From IMG/VR virus record IMGVR_UViG_3300024346_000016, positions 55,500 through 119,499 of that record: a stretch of DNA of 64,000 nt; one strand, 5' to 3'. Below, in pieces: positions 9,693-20,910 of this stretch; the stretch's first letter is position 1, and the number at the start of each line of letters is the position of its first letter. This DNA is from a virus. The notes under the pieces were generated by a model, which saw nothing but the letters and a program-made list of their open reading frames with translations, was not told where the DNA came from and did not search any database. Made by a program: the position numbers and the translations under genes.

Positions 9693-11159
9693 ATGGCACT
9701 AATTAAAGGTAAACAACTACAAGATACGTCAGTTTCACTAACTAAGCTGAGCGGCGCAACTGGTTCAGTTACGTTAACTACTGGTACAATTACCACACCT
9801 GCTGCAAACTTAGTAATAAGTAGCTTACCAATATCTGGAAGTCAAGCAGCAAACAAAGAATATGTCGATTCGGTTGCAACTGGATTAGATATAAAAAAAT
9901 CAGTAGTGGCAGTTTATCGCACATCAGTTGCAGCAGCAGGCGGTACTCCAGCTATATCTACTAACAGCCAGCTAGACGGAGTCGACGCAGATGATGGTAA
10001 CGTGTATACAGCTATTATCACACAGGCGGATATCAGTTTCCTTGTACTTGACGGTATTACCATTACCGACGGTGATCGTGTCCTAATTGCAATTTCACCA
10101 GGCGGTGTTCGCCAAAAGGTAAATGGTATTTACGTATATCAAGGCAGTAAATTAATTAGAGCCCAAGATGCTGATAACGTAACTGCAAATATTGGAGAAG
10201 TTTCTGGCGGATTATTTACCTTTGTTGAGCAAGGAACAGTATATGGCGACACTGGTTGGGTATTAAGTTCACCAAACGGAGCAATTAGCGGCCAGACTGG
10301 CGCTGCTGGTTTATATGACTTTACCAATAACCCAGCTGGACTGGTTCAACTTGAATTTACTCAATTCTCTGCAGCCGGTGTTGCTGAAGCTGGTGTTGGT
10401 TTAACAAGAACTGGTACCAAATTTAATGTAAACTACGACGACTCTTCAATTGGTATTGATGGTGCAGATGCTTTATACATTAAAGCCGACGGTGTAACCA
10501 ATGCAATGTTGCTGAATGATTACATAAATATTATAGGAGACGGCGGCGGAAATGGTAATATTGCGCTAGGCGGATCATTAACAATCGCAGGTAATACTGG
10601 TATTGATACTTCAATGACTGCAGGTCTATTATCAATTGACTTAGACCTTTCTGAATTAACTACCGTTACTACAATTGCAGATGCTGACTTTATTGTTACT
10701 TCTAGAGCAACCACTCCAGCAAACCAAAAAATTACATTTGCTAATCTTAAAACCTTAATTGGAGCTGCTAGTCAGTTAAGTATCAGCGCCGAAGGTGCTA
10801 CTGCGTCTAGTTTAGATTTAGATACAGATACTTTAGATTTTGCAACTGGTCAAGGTTTAACCTTTGCTGCAACAGGCGGTGCTGCTCCTGGTACAACAAA
10901 TACACTTACCTTAACCGTTAGTAATAATGCACTAAACGTTCAACAATCAACTTCATATACAACCGCTGCCTTGGGCAATACTGATATTACGATAACAGCT
11001 GCTGCCGAGGTATTTTCAGTTACTATAAACGGAGTAATGTTAAAGAAAACTACAAACTGGGTATGGCCGCAGGGTGCAAACACAGTAGTTCGAGTAACAG
11101 GATTACCATATGCTCTAGAAGCATCTGATGAAATCGAAATTACTTATAGAGTAGCTTAA
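9693..11159 (+). CDS. Tail fiber-type structural protein
   Basis: A 488-residue protein. Residues about 45-62 carry the AANKEYVDS motif typical of T4-like phage fibers. The remainder is Gly/Ala/Thr-rich and beta-structured, with segments such as GDRVLIAI and DTDTLDFATGQG that recur in structural proteins of marine myoviruses. The C-terminus (about 420-488) is a compact beta domain ending in EIEITYRVA. A strong terminator follows 28 bases after the stop, so it forms a single-gene late unit. The exact place in the particle is unknown. Confidence 0.7.
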   Translation: MALIKGKQLQDTSVSLTKLSGATGSVTLTTGTITTPAANLVISSLPISGSQAANKEYVDSVATGLDIKKSVVAVYRTSVAAAGGTPAISTNSQLDGVDADDGNVYTAIITQADISFLVLDGITITDGDRVLIAISPGGVRQKVNGIYVYQGSKLIRAQDADNVTANIGEVSGGLFTFVEQGTVYGDTGWVLSSPNGAISGQTGAAGLYDFTNNPAGLVQLEFTQFSAAGVAEAGVGLTRTGTKFNVNYDDSSIGIDGADALYIKADGVTNAMLLNDYINIIGDGGGNGNIALGGSLTIAGNTGIDTSMTAGLLSIDLDLSELTTVTTIADADFIVTSRATTPANQKITFANLKTLIGAASQLSISAEGATASSLDLDTDTLDFATGQGLTFAATGGAAPGTTNTLTLTVSNNALNVQQSTSYTTAALGNTDITITAAAEVFSVTINGVMLKKTTNWVWPQGANTVVRVTGLPYALEASDEIEITYRVA

Positions 11160-11187
11160 TTTAACTATTAAATATTTTTTAAATAAG

Positions 11188-11211
11188 AGCCTCCTTTATG
11201 GAGGCTTTTTT
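11188..11211 (+). terminator. Intrinsic terminator
   Basis: A 7-bp stem AGCCTCC/GGAGGCT with a 5-base loop (TTTAT) is followed by six T residues. It closes the 9693 gene. Confidence 0.85.
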
Positions 11212-11235
11212 ATTATTCAAAGTCAAAACTTGGAG

Positions 11236-11243
11236 TATAAATA
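11236..11243 (+). promoter_or_regulatory. T4-late-like promoter box
   Basis: Reads TATAAATA, identical to the T4 late consensus, with 26 bases to the ATG at 11270. It lies between a terminator and the gene, which makes it the only visible signal for this unit. Confidence 0.7.
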
Positions 11244-11269
11244 TCTATAGAAAAGATACAAACTCATAA

Positions 11270-11698
11270 ATGGCTCAAGTTAAACTAAAACAAGTTAATA
11301 TCAGTACTCACATGACGTATAACGAAACGTCTGGAGATATTAGTCATAATGGTAATTTTTCAGCTGTTACCAAGCAGTTCTTAATTGACCATCCAACCAA
11401 GCCAGGTTTTAAACTTGCGCACGGTAACTTAGAAGGCCCCGAACATGGCATCTACCTTAGAGGAAAGAGTGAAGCTAAACGTATCTTTTTTCCAGAATAT
11501 TGGGCAAGCTTAGCAAACGCGGACTCAATCACAGTTACAATTACACCATTCGGTAAATCTCAATCGTTGTGGATTAAACATATTACTGATACTTATTTTG
11601 AAGTAGCAGGCTCGCACAAGCCAACTTTTTTTTATTTAGTGCAGGCTGAACGTAAAGATGTTAAACCATTACAAATTGAGATAGACATGAATAAATAA
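11270..11698 (+). CDS. Small tail-associated structural protein
   Basis: A 142-residue protein. It resembles a domain often attached to phage tail fibers: a FLIDHPTKPG motif near residue 40, then LEGPEHGIYLRGK, then a FPEYW segment and a short beta core. Here the domain stands alone as a gene. It has its own late promoter, and the next late box overlaps its stop codon. It may cap or pair with the giant fiber that follows, but this is inference from position. Confidence 0.6.
   Translation: MAQVKLKQVNISTHMTYNETSGDISHNGNFSAVTKQFLIDHPTKPGFKLAHGNLEGPEHGIYLRGKSEAKRIFFPEYWASLANADSITVTITPFGKSQSLWIKHITDTYFEVAGSHKPTFFYLVQAERKDVKPLQIEIDMNK
11690..11697 (+). promoter_or_regulatory. T4-late-like promoter box overlapping a stop codon
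   Basis: Reads AATAAATA. The stop codon TAA of the upstream gene (11696-11698) overlaps the end of the box. The GTG start of the giant fiber is 22 bases downstream. Confidence 0.6.
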
Positions 11699-11719
11699 TT
11701 CAAATAGTCTATTACATAC

Positions 11720-14700
11720 GTGGCGCAAACGGTCAAGATAACTCCCGCATCCGGTTTATTAGAATTCATAGGTAATACTACGTCGAACAAACCGTATCTA
11801 CAGCATGATGATAATGGCAATCTTACATTAACTCTACAGGCGACTAAAAAATTCACAGTTGCCGGCAATCTTAAGGTTAATGGTAAGGTTACAATGGCTC
11901 AGCAAACCCTGACTGATGGCGCAGCTATTACTTGGGACTTTAACTCTGGAGCAAATGCAAAGGTAACCATTGCTGGAGCTAGAACGTTAGTACTTTCCAA
12001 TATGGAAACTGGCGATACTGGTTTAATCTTAGTTAAACAAGATGCAGCCGGTAGCCGAACCCTAACCCTGCCAGGCTCAAGTTCAATTGTTGGCGGCGGT
12101 ACCTATACAGCTTCGCCTGCAGCCGGTGCAACCGATGTCTTAGGCGTTTACTATGATGGTACAACTTATTGGTGGACGATTGGTTATAATACAGTATCGC
12201 CGCCCATAACTTCAATTGGAATTACTGGTGCAGATTTTACAATTGCAAACTCACCATTAACAGCAAACGGCAATATAGGATTAGCCTTAGCAACAGTTAA
12301 CTCAACAGTTGGAACATTTGGTTCAGCGACAGCAGTGCCCGTAATTACAGTTAATGCCAAAGGTTTAGTTACTGCAGTATCTGCAACTAATATTTCAATT
12401 CCAACAAACTTAGACAGCTTAACTGATGTTACAATAACATCGGCTGCTACTGGTCAATTATTACAATTTAATGGATCACAATGGGTTAATTGGACTCCAA
12501 ATTATATTACTTTAACTTCTTTAAGTGGAAGCACAGGTATTAGTTATAACAATACAACTGGTGCTATTAGTTCTACAATAACACAATATACAGATGCTTT
12601 GGCTAGAGCTGCTCATAGCTTTACGGCAGGCAGTGGCGCGTATAACGCTACAACTGGAGTTATAACAATACCTACGAATACTAATCAGTTAACAAATGGT
12701 GCAGGTTACATCACGTCTTATGCAGAAACAGATACCCTTGCAAGCGTAACTGGTCGAGGCGCAACCACAAATACGGCTTCTGTATTTGCAGGCGGATTAT
12801 ACGCGCGAAAAGCTCAAGGTGACGGCGATTATACAACAGCAGCTCTTTGGACTGAATCATATAACAACACAACGACCGGTATAGCATTTCATATTAGTGG
12901 CGTGGTTGGTAAGTTCTTGGAAATGAGGCTAGACCAAAGACTATATTGGGATAACTCACAAGTATGGACCGCAGGCAACTTAACTAACCTAAACCAATTA
13001 TCAAATGGTCCGGCTTATATTACAACGGCTGCTCTTTCTGGATATGCAACTCAAACCTACGTAAACACAGCTGTTTCTAACTTGGTTGCATCGGCACCTA
13101 GTACACTAGACACACTTAACGAATTAGCTACCGCATTAGGTAATGATGCTAATTTTGCTACCACAATTACCACATCAATAGGAAACAAAGTTTCTAAGAG
13201 TGGTGATACAATGACTGGTAATCTTGCCTTTGGCGCAACCTCTGGATTAGGCCTTACTTGGGGATTAAACACAGATGCCGCATTTATTAAATTTATATCA
13301 ACCGGCAACCAGGCTGGAGGATCTTACCTTGAAATTGGTACACAGGATGACTCAAACGAAGAAATTAAGTTTACTCAATCTGGAGTTCTTAAATTTTATT
13401 TAGCAACTGACGGTAATTTAAAAACTGGCTCAGGTTACAATTACGTTTGGGAAAACGGCACTTGGGCAATTGGTATTTCTGGAAACGCTGCTACAGCAAC
13501 CAATGTAGCATGGACTGGAGTAACAGGCAGACCTACTGCTCTTTCTCAATTCTCTAATGACTTAGGAAACTATGGAGGCTGGCTAACTCAAGCAGCAGCT
13601 AATCCACTATATGTTAATGTGGGTGGAGACACAATGACTGGACCTTTAGTAATTACTGGTTCAACTAGCGGCCAGGAATTATTTGCAGTAAACGGAGTTA
13701 ACGGCAGACTGTTCACAGTAAGTGATGATCTTTCAAATTCTTTATTTTCAGTAAATACTGTAGCCGGTCTTCCTGTAATCGAAGCCTTTGCCAATAATAC
13801 TGTTAATATTGGACCTTTTTCTGCGCCTATTGTAATTAATGCAAGTGGAATCTCTACGCCAAGTCATGGTACTTCCGCGAATTGGAATTCTGCATATAAT
13901 GATACAATAACTTCAGCTGCAGTTAGTGGAACAACCTCAAAAACCCTAACTCTTACTCAAAGAGATGGAGGCACAGTAACTGCAACGTGGACAGATATCG
14001 ATACCGATACAAATACTGATGCTCAGACATTAAGTGTTAGTGGATCAACTCTTACCATTAGCGGAGGTAACTCAATTACTTTGCCAACCGGCGGTATTTC
14101 ACAAGCAACAGCAGACGGGCTATACGTTAATATAAGTGGAGATGAAATGACAGGAAATCTGTATATTTCTCCAATTAGTGCTAACCCAGCACAAATTCAA
14201 TTAGCTGGATCTAATCCAGAATTATATGTTAGTGCTAAAACTGGAACTGCCAGGGTATTCATTAGCCGACAAGGAACAGGGCATCAAGCAACGCTGATGT
14301 TTATGACTGGCATGGGCACATATCAAGGAACTGCTTGGGATTACACAGGAGCACCAATGTGGTCGATGGGAATGACCAATAATGCTAATACTAATAGTTT
14401 TAAACTTGGATATGGCGATATTTATGATCCAACTGTAGTTGCACTTGAAATAACTACTGCAAATACTGCGTATTTTAAATATGTACCATATGCAGCCGGA
14501 AACCTATTAGCAACTCAATCATGGGTAACTTCTCAGGGTTACATAACTGGTTACACTGAGACTGATACTCTAGCGAGTGTAACAGGTAGAGGCGCAACCA
14601 CGTCAACTGCTTTATCTTTAAATGGAAAAGTTACTTTTTCAAGTACAGTTGCAAATAGGCCACAATTCCCTGGTGGTATTTTAGGATTAGATACAAGCGA

Positions 14701-16861
14701 TGGCAACTTTGATATATGGGGTATTTCTAGAGACTATTATCCATCTCATCCAACTCCACAAAATGCATGGGGTTTAAGATGGAATGGTGACAATAATGAT
14801 TTTGAATTCGTAGGCGCTGGAACTAGCCGAGTTATTTTAGATATGGACGGTGGTAATATTACAACTACTGGGAAAATAAGTGTAGGCACAACATACGCAG
14901 GATTTGCTGCTAACATAGCAGGAACGGTGTACATAATAGGTGGAGATTTATTTTTATCTGATGGATATTTAGTTAGAAATGCTTCAAATAATTCAAGTAT
15001 AGCATTTAATAATTCTGCATTATCGTTTACAGGAGCTGCTACGTTTAGTTCAACTATTTCTGCTTCTAACTTTAGTGGTACACATAGTGGAGCATCTTCA
15101 GGAACCAATACTGGAGATCAAACAAATATTTCGGGTAATGCAGCGACTGCGACCTATGCAACATCAGCTGGTAATGCTGCTACGGCTGGATATTCAGATG
15201 AAGCAAAATGGATTTCTTTTCCAGACGGACCGAGAGATTTAAGTGACAGATTACCAAACTGGAATAATAGGTCGGTAGCTTGGGATTTTGTTGGTGCCGG
15301 TACAGCAAATGGTTCTGGAAACTACGGTGGTGTAATGACATTTTCACCATGGGATGGTACAAGTGGAAGTACTGGAGACTCATCTTATCAACTTGCCTTT
15401 GCTAATACTACAGGTGTAAATGCTAGTGGACAACCTAAACTTAGTATTAGAAACGGAATTAATTCTACTTGGAATGCTTGGTATACACTTATCCATTCTG
15501 GTAATATTGGTTCGCAATCTGTAAGCTATGCTACTACAGCAGGTGCTCTAACATCAATGAATATCTCGCAGTTTACTAATAACTCTGGATATTTAACTTC
15601 AGTATCAGACATTTGGGTTGACCTTGCAGGTGATACTATGACCGGTATTTTAAGATCTAGTTATAATACAGCAACCGGTATCGCAAACAATGGATTTAAT
15701 GTTGCCAAAACAATTATTGGTAATTTTCATATTCGAAATGGTAACGGCACAAGCGGCAATAATGCTCAGGCTGCTATTACTTTCCAAGGAGGAGCTGCCG
15801 GAGAAGCCCAAGCAGGTATTTATGTTTCAAATAATGATAGTACTGGAACAGCAATGGGATTTGCAACTACAGATTCTTATTCAACCGGTCCACAATTATT
15901 TATGGCTGCTACGTGTTTTGGTGTTGTCAATTTTCCAAGAGCTACTCCTACTGTTCAAGGTAATACTGTATGGCATGCAGGAAATGATGGAGCTGGTTCT
16001 GGATTAGATGCAGATTTACTAGATGGATATACTTCAGATACTGCAGCAAACGTAAATACAATTGTACGAAGAGACTCTAGTGGAAATATCTATTCAAACT
16101 ACGTCTTAGGGTCTTATTTTAATGCTTCTGCTGGTAACTCAGAAAACCCAACAATTGGTCAAATTTGGACACAAAATACAAGCGATAACTACTTAAGAAA
16201 ATCTACGCCCGGTCACTTTAGAAGTCAGGTTACAGATAGCTACTACTTATCACTAAGTGGCGGTACCCTTAGCGGAAACTTAAATATTATCGGCGAACTT
16301 GCATTTAGAGACGGAGCTGGAGGCTATTCTAATATAATTCGAGCAGCAGCTTATCCAAGCGAAGGTTATCCAAATGGTACTAATTATTGGATGGAATACC
16401 GTGCATACGGTGGACATCATTTTGTCCTAAATACAGACGGCGGAGTAGGCGGCGGTGCAAATACAATGGATGATTTCGTTATATGGCAAGGTGCAATTGA
16501 TGGAGACCGTTTACTTGAAGTAAGTAATACTGGAACCCTAACAATCGCAGATCGATTAATAGAATTATCTTCTATCAGATATAAAACTCAAGTTGAGTCC
16601 TTAACTCCAGCTCTAGATAAAGTCTTACAACTAAGACCAGTTCACTATGTTAAAATTGGTGGAACTGGCGAAACTGAAATTGGTTTAATTGCGGAAGAGG
16701 TTGCTGAAATCTATCCTGAATTAGTTAAATATAATAGTGAAGGTCAAGTTGATGGTATTAACTATACCCGTATTGCGCCAATCTTAATTAAGACAATTCA
16801 AGAACAGCATGAAATAATTAAAAAATTAACCGAGAGAATTGAAAATCTTGAAAATAGATAA
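11720..16861 (+). CDS. Giant tail fiber with S74 chaperone domain
   Basis: A 1713-residue protein starting with GTG; the MAQ start fits the late-box spacing and matches the MAQ start of the next gene. The shaft is a long series of Gly/Thr/Ser-rich fiber modules, including recurring segments such as [26 protein letters not shown] and [11 protein letters not shown]. The last 100 or so residues form a peptidase S74 intramolecular chaperone: SSIRYKTQVE, then a central IGLIAEEV, then a terminal helical coiled coil. In that family the domain trimerises the fiber and cuts itself off. It lies 5 bases before a second S74 fiber, and the two share modules. A host-recognition fiber is inferred. Confidence 0.85.
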   Translation: MAQTVKITPASGLLEFIGNTTSNKPYLQHDDNGNLTLTLQATKKFTVAGNLKVNGKVTMAQQTLTDGAAITWDFNSGANAKVTIAGARTLVLSNMETGDTGLILVKQDAAGSRTLTLPGSSSIVGGGTYTASPAAGATDVLGVYYDGTTYWWTIGYNTVSPPITSIGITGADFTIANSPLTANGNIGLALATVNSTVGTFGSATAVPVITVNAKGLVTAVSATNISIPTNLDSLTDVTITSAATGQLLQFNGSQWVNWTPNYITLTSLSGSTGISYNNTTGAISSTITQYTDALARAAHSFTAGSGAYNATTGVITIPTNTNQLTNGAGYITSYAETDTLASVTGRGATTNTASVFAGGLYARKAQGDGDYTTAALWTESYNNTTTGIAFHISGVVGKFLEMRLDQRLYWDNSQVWTAGNLTNLNQLSNGPAYITTAALSGYATQTYVNTAVSNLVASAPSTLDTLNELATALGNDANFATTITTSIGNKVSKSGDTMTGNLAFGATSGLGLTWGLNTDAAFIKFISTGNQAGGSYLEIGTQDDSNEEIKFTQSGVLKFYLATDGNLKTGSGYNYVWENGTWAIGISGNAATATNVAWTGVTGRPTALSQFSNDLGNYGGWLTQAAANPLYVNVGGDTMTGPLVITGSTSGQELFAVNGVNGRLFTVSDDLSNSLFSVNTVAGLPVIEAFANNTVNIGPFSAPIVINASGISTPSHGTSANWNSAYNDTITSAAVSGTTSKTLTLTQRDGGTVTATWTDIDTDTNTDAQTLSVSGSTLTISGGNSITLPTGGISQATADGLYVNISGDEMTGNLYISPISANPAQIQLAGSNPELYVSAKTGTARVFISRQGTGHQATLMFMTGMGTYQGTAWDYTGAPMWSMGMTNNANTNSFKLGYGDIYDPTVVALEITTANTAYFKYVPYAAGNLLATQSWVTSQGYITGYTETDTLASVTGRGATTSTALSLNGKVTFSSTVANRPQFPGGILGLDTSDGNFDIWGISRDYYPSHPTPQNAWGLRWNGDNNDFEFVGAGTSRVILDMDGGNITTTGKISVGTTYAGFAANIAGTVYIIGGDLFLSDGYLVRNASNNSSIAFNNSALSFTGAATFSSTISASNFSGTHSGASSGTNTGDQTNISGNAATATYATSAGNAATAGYSDEAKWISFPDGPRDLSDRLPNWNNRSVAWDFVGAGTANGSGNYGGVMTFSPWDGTSGSTGDSSYQLAFANTTGVNASGQPKLSIRNGINSTWNAWYTLIHSGNIGSQSVSYATTAGALTSMNISQFTNNSGYLTSVSDIWVDLAGDTMTGILRSSYNTATGIANNGFNVAKTIIGNFHIRNGNGTSGNNAQAAITFQGGAAGEAQAGIYVSNNDSTGTAMGFATTDSYSTGPQLFMAATCFGVVNFPRATPTVQGNTVWHAGNDGAGSGLDADLLDGYTSDTAANVNTIVRRDSSGNIYSNYVLGSYFNASAGNSENPTIGQIWTQNTSDNYLRKSTPGHFRSQVTDSYYLSLSGGTLSGNLNIIGELAFRDGAGGYSNIIRAAAYPSEGYPNGTNYWMEYRAYGGHHFVLNTDGGVGGGANTMDDFVIWQGAIDGDRLLEVSNTGTLTIADRLIELSSIRYKTQVESLTPALDKVLQLRPVHYVKIGGTGETEIGLIAEEVAEIYPELVKYNSEGQVDGINYTRIAPILIKTIQEQHEIIKKLTERIENLENR

Positions 16862-19800
16862 CTAATATGGCACAATTAATATCAGGAACTACAATTGCTG
16901 GACACAGCGCGATCCATGCTGGAAACCTATCGGCTCACAGCATTGCGACAACGTCTTATGTTACAACGCAAATTAATAACTTAATTAATGGTGCCCCTGG
17001 AGCGCTAGATACTCTTAACGAGTTGGCCGCTGCATTAGGTAATGATGCTGGTTTTTCAACAACAATTACAAATTCAATTGCTAGCAAATTATCACTAAGC
17101 GGTGGTACCATGACGGGTAATATTAATTGGGGACAAACCGATCGCGGTCTTGTTTGGAGTATGAATACAGATGGTGCCTATATTAAATTTTTTAATACTG
17201 GAGATGGAGATACTAATTCAAGACTAGAATATGCAACATCTGATAATGGCGATGAATATCATAGATTTTTAGTAGCTGGAATTGAAAGAATGACAATTAC
17301 CGCAAATGGTATTTCTGCAACAGGTTATAATAAATCAAATTGGGACACTGCATATGGATGGGGTAACCATGCTGGATTATACTCAGCAGCTTCGCATAAT
17401 CACGATGGAAGATACTTATTACTTTCAGGAGGAACCTTAACCGGCGACCTGCTTTCAACTCATCCATACTACCCAGGTTATAATAATGCAGCCGTTGGTT
17501 CACAAGGTTCTTATTACCTATATGGTGCCACTGGAAATTCTGGTATTAGAACTAATGGTAATTTCTTAGCCAATGGAGATATTTACTTAGGAACTAGAGG
17601 ACAATGGCTTTCTACTTATCTAAATCAAAATGTTAGAACAGATAGCTCACCATCATTTAGTAGCGTATACGTAGGCGGCTCTCAATTAACTGGAACTCAA
17701 GTTAATGGCTTATCTAATATGCTTGGTGTTACAACTCTACCCTATTCATGTGATATTACAGTCGGCGGCGACCCAGACAAATTTTATGCTGTTCAGTTTT
17801 GGGGAGGAGATCAAGATGTTTGGAGAAGAATTATTATTAAAAGAGGATATGGCGAAACCGCGCCTTGGGATCCAATTGGAACAGGTGCACACCATGGCGG
17901 TCTTCTATTAGATTGGGAAGGTAATTTTGGCGGATGGGGCGGTGCCGAATATGCAGATCGATTAAGAGTATTTAATGAATCATATACAAATGTCTGTGCA
18001 GATATGTTTATCTACAGTCATTCAATGAGTTATGTGTTTATGCTTAGGGGTGGTGGAGCAGTTTATCACCTATTTTCTGATCAACCAATTAATGGTTATT
18101 ACCAAGCAGGTTCGCCTGATATTTTATATAGTTCAAGTACATTATCGTATGACGATGCATGGTCTGGTACAAATCAATATGATGTTTATGCTCCTACACC
18201 TTTAGCGCTTAATCAGGTTAACTCAACAAGAATTGACGGTCTTAGAACTAAAAAGCAATCTCTTTTAGATGGTAGATATGCAGCAATCTCGCATTCGCAT
18301 ACATTTGCTTCATTAACAAGTAAACCAACTACAATTAGTGGTTATGGAATTACAGATGCGATTACTACAGCAAACATTGGGTCTCAATCTGTAAGTTACG
18401 CTACTACATCGGGTGCGTTAACTTCCATGAATATTTCTCAATTTACAAATAACTCTGGTTATATTACAGGATATACAGAAACAGACACTTTAGCTAGTGT
18501 AACAGGTCGTGGGAATACTACAACTAGCTCAATGGCTATTGGTTCTGTGTCTATTCCTAATGGTAAATTATATGTCAATAGTGGATCTGGGTCAGATGTT
18601 GTTGCATTACAAAATACTCTCAATACAGGGGCGTATTTAGTATTTGCTGATAATGTTACTCCAACTTGGGCTAACGCTCCAAGACTAGGTGCTATTAGCA
18701 ATGACATGGTGTTTAAAACACTTGATACTGAGCGTTTTAGAATAGCATCTACAGGTGCATCTACATTTACTGGACCTTCTTTAACAATAAACACTACAAG
18801 TGATATAGTTGCTAATGGTGACACCTTCCGTATGAAAGGTGGTGGAGGCTCTGCTGAATTTATATGGTATAGAAATTACTCAGGTAGTCCTTCTGAACCT
18901 GGTTTTGTAATTAATAATAGAGCAGGTACTACTACATTTAGCCATAATGTAAATGGAGGTGGTACAAGTGTAAGTGGTAATTTTTCTGCTGCTAACTTTA
19001 GTGGAGCATCCTCTGGAACCAATACTGGAGATCAGACAAATATTTCTGGTAATGCAGCAACAGCTACTAATGTAGCTTGGACAGGAGTAACTAGTAGACC
19101 TACGACATTGTCTCAGTTTACAAATGATTTAGGTAACTATGGCGGTTGGATTACAGGTTATACTGAAACTATTGGTACCAATAATACCTCTGGTGTTGCT
19201 GGCGCAAAATATCAAATTAATGACACTTGGTTACGGGTTAACAGTGATAACCGTCAATTTCAAATATATGGAAATGCTAGATCCATTATCTATCGAACCG
19301 ATGGTGTAACCAATGACCATGGAGGAGGAGATTATCCTCACATATTCTACTACGGTGGTTCGACTGATGCTTCGCGCCTTGTTATATTTGGAACTAATGG
19401 CGATATTTGGATGCGATACGCTGGAGACTGGATTTCCAACCTATTGGCTGCTAAATCGAATACAGGTCACACTCATGATGACAGATACTATACAGAAACT
19501 GAGGTTAATAATTTCTTTAGTGCTGCAACTGCAATTACAGGTTATAACAAATCAAATTGGGATATTGCCTATAATAAGAGACCTACTGCAATTTCATTTA
19601 GTGGTACTGGTACAAAAACCTTAACCTTAACTCAAGGAGATGGTTCAACCTTAACGGCTGCGTTTAATGATATTGATACAGATACAAATACTGACGGCCA
19701 AACCCTAAGTCTTAGTGGAAATACCCTAAGTATTTCAGGCGGAAACTCAGTTACTCTTACTTCGGGTGGAATATCACAAGGCACAGCAGACTCACTTTAC

Positions 19801-20910
19801 GTTAATGTAAGTGGAGATACAATGACTGGTCCATTAAATATAGTAGGATCAACCGACGGTCAAGATCTGCTTGCAGTTAATGGTTTTAATGGTAGACTTT
19901 TTACCGTAACGGATTCAGTTCTTGATACAATTTATAGCGTTAACACAATTGCAGGTTTACCTATTTTAGAGGTACTTGCAAATAATACAGTTAGAATAGG
20001 TAAATATGGTGCAAATTCTATTACCATTGCAAATAGTAATATTGCAATCAATAGTGATTCAGTTGATGCTAAATTTCCATTTTACGTAAGCGATAGAAGT
20101 ACTGCTACGGCTAGATATAATTTAACTAATCCTGGTATGGGATTCAACCTAGCTGACTCCTATGCTCAGCTACAACTATACGGAACAGCCGGTGCATATA
20201 TTGACTTTACAACAGGTGCAAATGATTATCAAGGTCGAATTATGTGGACAGGTTCAGCATTTTCGATTACTGGAAATATATCAGCAACAAACTTTAGCGG
20301 TTCCTCTTCTGGTACCAATACCGGAGACCAAACTAATATTTCAGGTACAGCTAGTAATATTACAGCATATACAATTAATCAAAGTGTTGGAACAGGTAAC
20401 GCCCCTACATTTACAAATATTTACAATAATGGGTGGTTCCGAAATAATAATAACCTAGAAGGTCTCTATAATCAGGCAAATGGCAACCACTTTTATTCAA
20501 GAGGTGCTGCTAAATGGGGTATAACTGGAGCAGGCGGAAATATCCATCTAGAATTCAGAAGTAATCATGAATCAACCCTTAGAGGAGTAGTCTATGCCGA
20601 TACAAGTAATCAAATTGGATTCCTTAATAATGGAGAAGGCTGGTCACTAAGAGCTAATAGTAGTAATAATGTATTTGTTCATGGAACAGATCTTACAATA
20701 AATGCAGATGGTGCCGGCTCATCAAATATCAATATGAATGATGGTGATGAAGGTAATCGTATTATTCACTGTAACTCAAACCGTATTGGATTCTTAACTC
20801 AAGCTGGAAGCTGGGGAGCATATTGTGATGATAGTGGTAACTGGGCAGCAGCTAACTTTAGTGGAAGTTCTTCTGGTACAAATACTGGAGACCAAACAAA
20901 TATTTCTGGA
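15068..20910 (+). repeat. Dispersed fiber-module repeats
   Basis: Four copies of a block encoding roughly [14 protein letters not shown] lie near 15091-15140, 19008-19050, 20305-20345 and 20865-20910. A second block ([26 protein letters not shown]) recurs near 13516-13580, 19085-19150 and 21210-21275. The copies are similar at DNA level as well as protein level, within and between the two giant fiber genes. They could serve as sites of homologous recombination that swap fiber segments. Confidence 0.7.

Noticed and set aside
14746-15108. Minus-strand frame of 120 codons inside the first giant fiber
   Set aside because: It is a shadow of a continuous S74 fiber frame and has no promoter or motif.
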